A DNA stretch of 64,000 nucleotides from Tritrichomonas musculus (Eukaryota > Parabasalia > Tritrichomonadida > Tritrichomonadidae): contig JAPFFF010000012.1 in assembly GCA_039105265.1 (NCBI GenBank), positions 1,426,001 through 1,490,000 on the forward strand, given 5' to 3'. Position numbers and translations under genes: made by a program. How positions within the stretch are numbered: the first letter of the stretch is position 1; each line of letters begins with the position of its first letter. This document shows, piece after piece, positions 58,101-64,000 of this stretch. The notes under the pieces were generated by a model. That model searched no databases and had not been told where the DNA came from. It was given only the letters and a program-made list of their open reading frames with translations.

Positions 58101-61100
58101 GTCAGAAATATTGATTTCATTAGCAATTTCAAATCTAGAATTTATTTTCTCTCTCATTTTTGTTGTTTGATTAAACTTAAATCTTGCTAATTGAATAATC
58201 AAAACAGGAGGAGAATTGTTAATTTTTTGGTAACTTTTTGCATCAACTTTAACACCATCAGGTTTTGTGTATTGATTATTACCAAACAATTTTTGTGGAT
58301 TTAAAATACTTTTTAATGATTCTTCAACTGATTTGTATTTATCAATTGAAATAGGAATAGAGATGAAATGTTCATCTATTTGTGTCTTAAATGAATGATC
58401 TTCACTTTCAATGAAATTAGTGATTTTTCCAGTGTAAAGTGATGATATTGATTCAGGCATGTCACTTAAGAAAAATTGCATGAATTCTGTAGCATCATGT
58501 TGTTCTGATGGTAATGCATGAGTATGATTTTGTGACCAATTATCAAAGAAATTCTTCGTGTCACAAGAAGAACGTTTTGTCATGGTTAATGAACAAAATA
58601 ATTTTTGAAGCAATTGATATGAATGATCATTATTTTTAATTTCTTTATTTGTTGTTGCTAATAAATAATCAAAGGCTTGAATATTAAAGAATTGTTGAAG
58701 AACAGAATTCATATAACAAGTAGAGCCTAAGTTTCTTAATCCTTTATGTTTAATAGTAACAAGATTAGTTTGTTCATCATCAGGTAAAATATTCCATTTT
58801 TCAATATTTAATGATGAAATATTATCTATAAAAGAAATTAAAGAAACTTTATTTTCTTGTGAAATGTCACTTAATGAACAAACTATCGTGTAAAGCATTC
58901 TTTGTGCTTCTTGTGGATACCCTGATCTAATTAAAATGAACAATTTATTTATTAAATTAGATGCAGATGCTAATTTGCTTATATTTTTATCAATTAACGT
59001 TTTCATGGCAGATACAATTCCAATAGGAGATTGTGTATCTGCCATTGATGAATCATCCAGTAGTTGAAAACATGAATTAAGCTGTTTTTCAACATCGTTT
59101 GTTGAGATACGTGACAAATAATAGAAAAATATTTTGGTGAAGAATTGAATGTTTTTTGATGTTTGTTTTTGTAGCCTTGAAAGTGCCATTTCATAAATAG
59201 AATTAAATTCTTTCACTTTAGAAATGTAAGGCCACAAAGTCTCAAAATTATTCTCATTGATATTCTCAATGACATCACCTAAAAGATCTGTATTATTAGA
59301 GAAAACAATAGATATATCAGATTTATATTTAGTTAAATATCTGACATATAAACTTTTATTATTTTCATCTAAATCTTTCATTGAAATCATATGTAAAAGT
59401 GGCAAGACAGAATCATTACTATTAATGCAATTTAATCTTTGGAATAGTTGTAAAAAATCTTCAGCTGATTTTGAAAAACACTTTGAGTTTTTATTGCACA
59501 TTTTAATAAGTGTTTTTAATAAAATGTCATCTTTTTTGTATAGTTCTAAATATTTGTCACTGAATAGTCTCCAATTTAAAACTTGAATCATATAAAGAAC
59601 TTGATAAGGATTCTTACATTTTGATAAATTAGTTAAGAAAGGTTTTGGATTAGATGATGATATTTGTAATTCTTCATCAGTTGGAAGCATGTCAAGAAGT
59701 ATTAAGAGTAATTTTATAAATCTATTGTTATTTTTAATTTCTTTTTCTGATTTTTGAGATTCTTCTTTTTCAAATGAAGCAACTTCGAAATATTTTAGAA
59801 GTTTCTTCGTAAATCCTTTCTTTAAAAGTAGATATGTTGTATCTTTTGAATAATCTTTATTTTCTTGATCCAATAAAGTTATTTCAATTTTTTGTATGTT
59901 TTTTGAATATCGTACTGTACTTGATGAAAAAATGTCTTTTCCATCAAGTTTTATCACGTATCTATCTAATGGATAAAGCAAATTTGGTGATAACGTTAAA
60001 ATGAGTAATGCTATCGGTGTGTCAGATTGTAAAGTTATATCAAAAGAACTTTTTTCAGGATCATTTATTATAGATACAGAAAATTTAGAAATGTAAGAAT
60101 ATTGTTCTGTTGATAATTTAAAATTATGAGGCAGGATTCTATTTTTTTCAAGGTTTCCTGATTTTTTGCAAAAAGATTTAATTAAGCGAAGATATTGAAA
60201 AATAACAAATTTCCCTTTCTCTTCTTTTAAATTGATTGATTTTTCTTTTTCATTTAAAATGTCATATAAATGAGTAACTGAAAGAGAAGGTGGTTCACAA
60301 TTTTTGATCAAATTAATTAAAATTGATTTGCATGTAGAGAACAATTTATCATGACTATCAATCACTGTTAATAATTTCTGTTCGAAAATTAAAGGAGCTT
60401 TGATTAATATAAATTTTTTTTTATCATTATTTTTACTTTTTCCTGATGAAGTTGAAATTGACTTCTCTTTAAGATTTCCAGCATCCAAATTAACAATTAT
60501 CATAATTTTATTCAAGAACTCAAGATAAAAATGACTTTCAATTTCAGAATAATCAGAAACAAATTTTTTTAAAGTTTCAAATGAATCATTTTCAAAAGCA
60601 TTCTTTCCATCATTATCAATAACTTGAGATAAAAAGTTCCATAGCATGTCTGTTTTGGAATCATTTAAAATTGAATTCATCATATTATTAGTTATCTTCT
60701 TATGTTGAATATGAAGTAGCTTAGCAAAAAGTTCATATAAAAATGATTTATCAGTTGTTGAAAGAAGATGTTTTTGAAGAATTTCGAAAAAAGCATCATT
60801 GAAATCAATTAAATCTTTTTGATTCTTATTTGAATTGAAAAGTTGTGTCAAAATTGAAATTAAAAAAGGTGAATAACTTTGTTCAAACTTCATTTTGCAC
60901 TTCTTTAATAAAGGATACTTTATATCTTGAGAAACATTTTTCTCACATAAAGGTTTGACTATTTCTTTTACTTCGTTTTGGTCTGGATGAATTGAAGCAT
61001 TTTCAACAATTTGATCAATTAAAAATGAAACAAATTCATGTGAGCAATTCTTTTGTTTTAAAAGTGTTAAAACTGCAAATTTTATAAAAATGATTGATTC

Positions 61101-62315
61101 GTTGTAAAATTGTGTCTTATTTTCATTTTGTGTTGCTAAAGGTGAAATATTGGTAAAAAATGAAATCGACTCTTTAATGTTGTAGTTTTTAATTGAATCT
61201 AAAATAAGATTGAAAAATATCTGTTGTTGATCATTATTAACTTTTGCCGTGGCATGCAGAATTTGAATAAGATCTTTTTGGTTGGCTTGCTTTGATGATA
61301 CTAAATTTTTAAAAACTGGCAAAATTGATTCAAGTATCTCATAATGTAAATCTCTTTCCATCAAATCAGCAACAAAATTTTTGTTTTTCATAAAATTAAA
61401 AAATGACTCTTTGACTGTTCTTTCTTTTGATGAGGAAAAAAGTTTTAAAATTGACGCTCCAAGATTTTGTTTATCATACCCATCAATTTTCAAAAGCGAT
61501 AAGCCTAAATCAAGAGATGTGGTTAGTACTATGTTTGTGGCTTCATCTAAAATAATTTCTGTTGATTTTATAAAAATCTGTAGTGTTTCTAGAAATTTAT
61601 CGCAATGAAATGATTGAAAATTAGCAGTTAGATCAAACGATTTCAACATTTCCGCAAAAATCGGATTAACAGTAAGAAATAAATTGGTTTGAGTTGTATC
61701 AGGCATTTTTGAAAAATTGTCCATTAATTTGAAAAATAAATTTATATGATCAAAAGTTATTGGGATATCTTTATTTTTTGAGATACGGAGAGAAACTAAT
61801 GTCAAAAATTCATGATTAATAAAATATTCGTTTAGTTCTTGTATTTCTTTCCCTTTAGATATATATTTCATGAATGGAGTTTTAATATCTATTAATTTAT
61901 AAAATGGATCAAAAAGCTCAATTCTATCATTTAATGCTGCCCATGGGATTAAAACTTGAGCTCTTTTGATAAATTTAATAAGATTTGTTTTTTCTGTTTG
62001 CTGGATATTTGTAAAATTCATAATTTTATTAATAAGTTCTACTAATGTTTCTGTTAAAAATGACTCTGTAAAACTTGTATTTGGAGAAATTAAAAAATTG
62101 TAATCAATAATTTCATTAATCAAATTAACTGTATCATTTAAAAATGATGAATATTCTCCACCTGGTTCAAGTGTACCTATAAGAAAAGAGCGCCAATCGT
62201 CAAATCCATCAGATGGATGAATGAACATAAATAAATGTTCAAAATTTTCAATTTGACTTTTTCTAAAAACAAAATTTTTCATATTTTCTTCAAAATCAAA
62301 TGAGTTGGAGGCCAT
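55158..62315 (-). CDS. Giant C19-family ubiquitin carboxyl-terminal hydrolase (USP9X/USP34-like)
   Basis: 2385 residues from a clear ATG. The USP domain lies in the middle, ~1190-1510. The Cys box is GLRNLGSTCYMNSVLQQFF with the catalytic Cys at 1200. A QHDATEFMQFFL motif follows (~1270), and the His box is HRGDGNHGHYISYIKN with the catalytic His at 1433, followed by WLRFDDMDV (the Asp/Asn region) and YILFYV. About 1190 residues before and 870 after are helical solenoid, the arrangement of USP9X, USP24 and USP34. In the family the enzyme removes ubiquitin from proteins, and the solenoids select substrates. A Ser/Lys-rich linker (~1520-1540) follows the catalytic core. No zinc ribbon CxxC pairs are evident in the fingers region, so metal binding there may be lost. 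Catalytic residues are all present. Confidence 0.94.
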   Translation of the reverse strand: MASNSFDFEENMKNFVFRKSQIENFEHLFMFIHPSDGFDDWRSFLIGTLEPGGEYSSFLNDTVNLINEIIDYNFLISPNTSFTESFLTETLVELINKIMNFTNIQQTEKTNLIKFIKRAQVLIPWAALNDRIELFDPFYKLIDIKTPFMKYISKGKEIQELNEYFINHEFLTLVSLRISKNKDIPITFDHINLFFKLMDNFSKMPDTTQTNLFLTVNPIFAEMLKSFDLTANFQSFHCDKFLETLQIFIKSTEIILDEATNIVLTTSLDLGLSLLKIDGYDKQNLGASILKLFSSSKERTVKESFFNFMKNKNFVADLMERDLHYEILESILPVFKNLVSSKQANQKDLIQILHATAKVNNDQQQIFFNLILDSIKNYNIKESISFFTNISPLATQNENKTQFYNESIIFIKFAVLTLLKQKNCSHEFVSFLIDQIVENASIHPDQNEVKEIVKPLCEKNVSQDIKYPLLKKCKMKFEQSYSPFLISILTQLFNSNKNQKDLIDFNDAFFEILQKHLLSTTDKSFLYELFAKLLHIQHKKITNNMMNSILNDSKTDMLWNFLSQVIDNDGKNAFENDSFETLKKFVSDYSEIESHFYLEFLNKIMIIVNLDAGNLKEKSISTSSGKSKNNDKKKFILIKAPLIFEQKLLTVIDSHDKLFSTCKSILINLIKNCEPPSLSVTHLYDILNEKEKSINLKEEKGKFVIFQYLRLIKSFCKKSGNLEKNRILPHNFKLSTEQYSYISKFSVSIINDPEKSSFDITLQSDTPIALLILTLSPNLLYPLDRYVIKLDGKDIFSSSTVRYSKNIQKIEITLLDQENKDYSKDTTYLLLKKGFTKKLLKYFEVASFEKEESQKSEKEIKNNNRFIKLLLILLDMLPTDEELQISSSNPKPFLTNLSKCKNPYQVLYMIQVLNWRLFSDKYLELYKKDDILLKTLIKMCNKNSKCFSKSAEDFLQLFQRLNCINSNDSVLPLLHMISMKDLDENNKSLYVRYLTKYKSDISIVFSNNTDLLGDVIENINENNFETLWPYISKVKEFNSIYEMALSRLQKQTSKNIQFFTKIFFYYLSRISTNDVEKQLNSCFQLLDDSSMADTQSPIGIVSAMKTLIDKNISKLASASNLINKLFILIRSGYPQEAQRMLYTIVCSLSDISQENKVSLISFIDNISSLNIEKWNILPDDEQTNLVTIKHKGLRNLGSTCYMNSVLQQFFNIQAFDYLLATTNKEIKNNDHSYQLLQKLFCSLTMTKRSSCDTKNFFDNWSQNHTHALPSEQHDATEFMQFFLSDMPESISSLYTGKITNFIESEDHSFKTQIDEHFISIPISIDKYKSVEESLKSILNPQKLFGNNQYTKPDGVKVDAKSYQKINNSPPVLIIQLARFKFNQTTKMREKINSRFEIANEINISDILINKKNSYSSYTLNGVVVHRGDGNHGHYISYIKNRDSNPSSNKNWLRFDDMDVTESDQKDFENEAFGSNFNQQGQFNELNNMSAYILFYVADKSSIEISSKLENKSSKSTKKSKSKITIQILGDDKIEYPKEIINEVTKENESYLIEKSAFSTPTFEFILEEANPIQLRDFFFNVFCHSSTKGKLVASFEEHMNYIVENDEDNSDLIEWLTKNINLIISIFINSNSNEITKSVYNIITKSISKSSVEKGGKLVSLFVLYLHSCLEAWRQVFNISSVVLSYLKLKEENVLFAINEKWTENLIKFVMETYNGERQDYFLQNINISPIFESLSILIQKDLNVELFKPLLSIHQQIQKSPSLKNYRSLIVYCASSEIFPIEDVVNIFPNELKDSNIMEIKFGKLNDQTDLGEINNSLRSANISQSSIIDFICDNKIKFKNYLIMKQNMNYFYDLFLLNPNKIENLITDNLKDEEDQQILLPFFEFIRNKMEEISKKDNQGTILSFLRIVLFLMKKINYPHDKNLEELKFFIKYQNKTEFIQISSYVGNPIILSIYDQKFPSPKATTNKEEKKFNIKSIFTINKTSNNEKLINNNSNFSASDFFDIIRSILSSSDVVVDQFLNKPNLYDVVLKSVSKISNESEIELMVKFIEFLKNKKNKYQNKVTHIIYAIISGNNTNVSYIIGISKYFHEIFEDLNFQEIANMLIIVDAILKSGSNEQNDFALSLFITPIFNYLMDDKICFSDADTFLLRLNPKYIGTYLSDKTSVVSMIIQLVTRMASLNINFRKECDKAFQKQIFYANKTDGSAYYCATFLTHFCFIDKKKSVNDIVNCLKDTSKNLERISNDKWRNLYFKSLFDLIQRDSVNVPDWAKLLVEGIFKLASLSCDHEKIFFETVLKAMNDKEFPKFILNYSKSFSPDYYKLPWPDLYQKTMAINQLKQLAFLIRLFPDSRDSIIQFIEIEKDWFKSKEYQEYKKLILPNDK

Positions 62316-62584
62316 TTTAGGGATTAATTTCTTTGTAAAATATATTTTGAAATTTCTTTGTATTTAGTTTAAAAAAAGTTTTATATCCAAGAATTTTTGC
62401 CAATTCTAAAAAATGATAAGGAAGTTTTATTGCAACATGTGTTAAAAGAATTATGCTTTTTTAAAAAAAAGTATTTAAATCAGATTTGTCATTTAAAGCG
62501 TTCTAGTATGATAAAAAAGTTAAAAAATGCAAATATAATATTTTTTTATAAAAAAAACAAATATTATAATCATTCACTTGACAT

Positions 62585-63025
62585 CTAGCTAAACACCTTC
62601 TTCATCGACTTAATCTGGTGTTTAAATATATTACGGCATTTATTCAATTGCTTCTTAAGAGAAATGTTATTGCTCTCAGCATTTTTTGATTGTTGAACCA
62701 ATTGACTCACGCGATTTCTAAGCTCTAAGTTTTCTCTAGCTAGTTTTGAAGATTCTGGGATTGGTGGAGCGTCTTCATCTGAAGATGATCCGATTTCCAC
62801 TTCTGGGAAAGGACCTGCTGCTAAACTATTTATAGAATCCATTGAATTTGGGCATGATCCTGAGCAGTTGGTATTGTTTATTTGAGGTTGAACGTAGTTA
62901 TGTCCAATTTGATTTTGATTCTGAATCACATAAGGTTCATCTGTGCGAGGCTGGGATGGGAACCCATCGTAGGCTTCGATTTCCCACTCATCAAAGTTTT
63001 CTTTTCCCCACTCGTCGAGGTCCAT
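62585..63025 (-). CDS. Small acidic protein with C-terminal coiled coil
   Basis: 146 residues from a clear ATG. The N-terminal third is acidic and aromatic (MDLDEWGKENFDEWEIEAYD). The middle is Gln/Asn/Ser-rich with an acidic SSSDEDAPP patch. Residues ~90-143 form a coiled coil with heptad-spaced Leu, Val and Ile (LELRNRVSQLVQQSKNAESN) ending in a basic stretch (KHQIKSMKKVFS). I do not recognise a family. It lies just upstream of the deubiquitinase gene on the same strand with a 269-bp gap, most likely with its own promoter. A dimeric adaptor is the natural reading. Confidence 0.75.
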   Translation of the reverse strand: MDLDEWGKENFDEWEIEAYDGFPSQPRTDEPYVIQNQNQIGHNYVQPQINNTNCSGSCPNSMDSINSLAAGPFPEVEIGSSSDEDAPPIPESSKLARENLELRNRVSQLVQQSKNAESNNISLKKQLNKCRNIFKHQIKSMKKVFS

Positions 63026-64000
63026 TTACTAATTTAGGAAGTTTCTATTTTTATAACAAAATAAATGAAGCTTTTTAAGAGAAAAATATGAAAATTATTA
63101 TATTTTGATGTCAAGCAAACAATATACTATATTATTTAAATACTCTATTTCATCTTTTATTAATACAAACATTTTTATAAAAATATTAGAATAATATATG
63201 ATAAATAATAATATCTCATGAATGCATTTTTATGAAGGCAGTTAAAGAAAATTTTTATTAAAAAAAAATAATCATTGGTATATCCATGAAATTTTTCAAT
63301 TTTTATTAATTTTTATCTTTATTTATGACATAATTATAATTTTTTAATATTAAAATCATAAATATTTATGGGGAAAATGATAAAAAATTAAATAAAAACA
63401 AAAATTTTTATATGTAAAAATCATTTCTTTCAATATTTTAAATTGATGGTTTTTCAGTTTGGTAATTTTCTCAATATTATCTCCAATCAAATCATATTAT
63501 TGAAAAGATGGAAAAGATCAAATATTTTTTTAATTTCATATGTATGCATATTTCTAAATTGAAACTTTGATAAAAGAGAAAAAATAAATTCATGAGTAAA
63601 TTAATATGTCTTTCAATAGCTATATTCATTTTTCAAAAAAAAAATAACTTTTTAAATAGTTTGAGTATAGCTATTAAAAAGTTTTTTCTGAAAAATATTT
63701 TCGTTTTTTAATGATATATTTTTTTATATTATTAAAATAAGCATATAGGATTAAGTGAGTGTTTGTTTTTTTATATATATATAATTGAAATATTTAAATT
63801 TTTTTTTTTTTTTGAATTAAAAAAAAAAATAACACTTTCAGAAAAAGCCAAAACTCAAAACAGATTATGAATTTGATTACTTCAAATTGCATCAATTTTT
63901 TGATAGTAAAAAAATGATTTTTCTATAAATTCGATCAAGGAATAAAAAGAATTTTTTGCAAACTTTTGTTCTTGCCTTATGCAAATTTCTTCTCATATTT
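63026..64000. other. AT-rich intergenic end of the window
   Basis: About 975 bp with no supported gene. It has an (AT)n patch near 63772-63785, long T and A runs near 63798-63830, and a short inverted pair AATAGCTATA / TATAGCTATT at 63615-63624 and 63666-63675. The last ~150 bases are slightly less AT-rich and could belong to the edge of the next gene, but nothing can be assigned. Confidence 0.45.

Noticed and set aside
63615-63675. Inverted pair AATAGCTATA / TATAGCTATT near the right edge
   Set aside because: Only ten bases, self-similar and AT-rich; chance is likely.
1-64000. CRISPR array, rRNA genes, tRNA genes or spliceosomal introns
   Set aside because: No regularly spaced repeats with unique spacers, no rRNA-like conserved blocks, no cloverleaf candidates and no ACTAACACACAG-type branch/3' splice site were seen by eye.

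Overview
The window looks like nuclear DNA from a trichomonad (parabasalid) protist, most likely Tritrichomonas or a close relative. The sequence is very AT-rich. Genes are long and uninterrupted, with no intron that I can see. All three standard stop codons are used (TAA for the Rab and UBA1 genes, TGA for XRN1, TAG for the cyclase-like gene). Several genes have a TCA(C/T)T(T/A)-type initiator a few bases before the ATG, the hallmark of trichomonad core promoters. The gene families also fit: a Pmp-like beta-helix surface protein, a DUF3447/ankyrin protein, a very large multi-pass PAS/cyclase-like receptor, and BEACH and C19 giants. The species call is inference from family content, not from a match.

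Layout. 1-943: 5' part of a Pmp-like beta-helix protein gene (minus strand, runs off the left edge). 1.25-1.84 kb: Rab GTPase. 1.84-5.3 kb: gene-poor stretch with worn coding remnants and a hAT-type miniature element with perfect 8-bp target duplications. 5.3-18.0 kb: housekeeping block with a beta-propeller/solenoid protein (RIC1-like, tentative), a DYRK-family kinase, XRN1-type 5'-3' exonuclease and UBA1 (ubiquitin E1). 18.6-20.85 kb: decayed BRCT-DUF3447-ankyrin gene. 20.85-23 kb: low-complexity DNA with long homopolymers. 23.0-25.2 kb: DDE-transposase-like gene with P-element/THAP9-like motifs. 25.6-33 kb: compact cluster with a second DYRK kinase, a four-helix membrane protein, a ubiquitin-like-domain candidate, a TALE-like homeodomain protein, a NOT3/NOT5-type NOT-box protein and a small two-helix membrane protein. 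33.1-40.8 kb: giant BEACH-WD40 protein with a FYVE-like zinc site. 42.3-48.4 kb: multi-pass PAS plus degenerate class III cyclase protein. 48.4-52.0 kb: gene-free region with two adjacent TTAA-flanked inverted-repeat elements, a 1.1-kb inverted-repeat element and a nested hairpin. 52.0-54.8 kb: Asn/Ser-rich protein with a C-terminal zinc finger. 55.2-62.3 kb: giant C19 deubiquitinase. 62.6-63.0 kb: small coiled-coil protein. The right edge is intergenic.

Themes that recur are ubiquitin (E1, deubiquitinase, possible ubiquitin-like protein), mRNA turnover (XRN1 and a CCR4-NOT subunit), membrane traffic (Rab, RIC1-like, BEACH, possible COPI-associated protein) and DYRK signalling. Neighbours appear to be independently transcribed and I see no operon-like logic. 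The least expected items are the non-autonomous DNA elements recognised from their ends, the transposase-like gene, the BRCT-ankyrin fusion relic and the cyclase-like domain that appears to lack part of its catalytic set.
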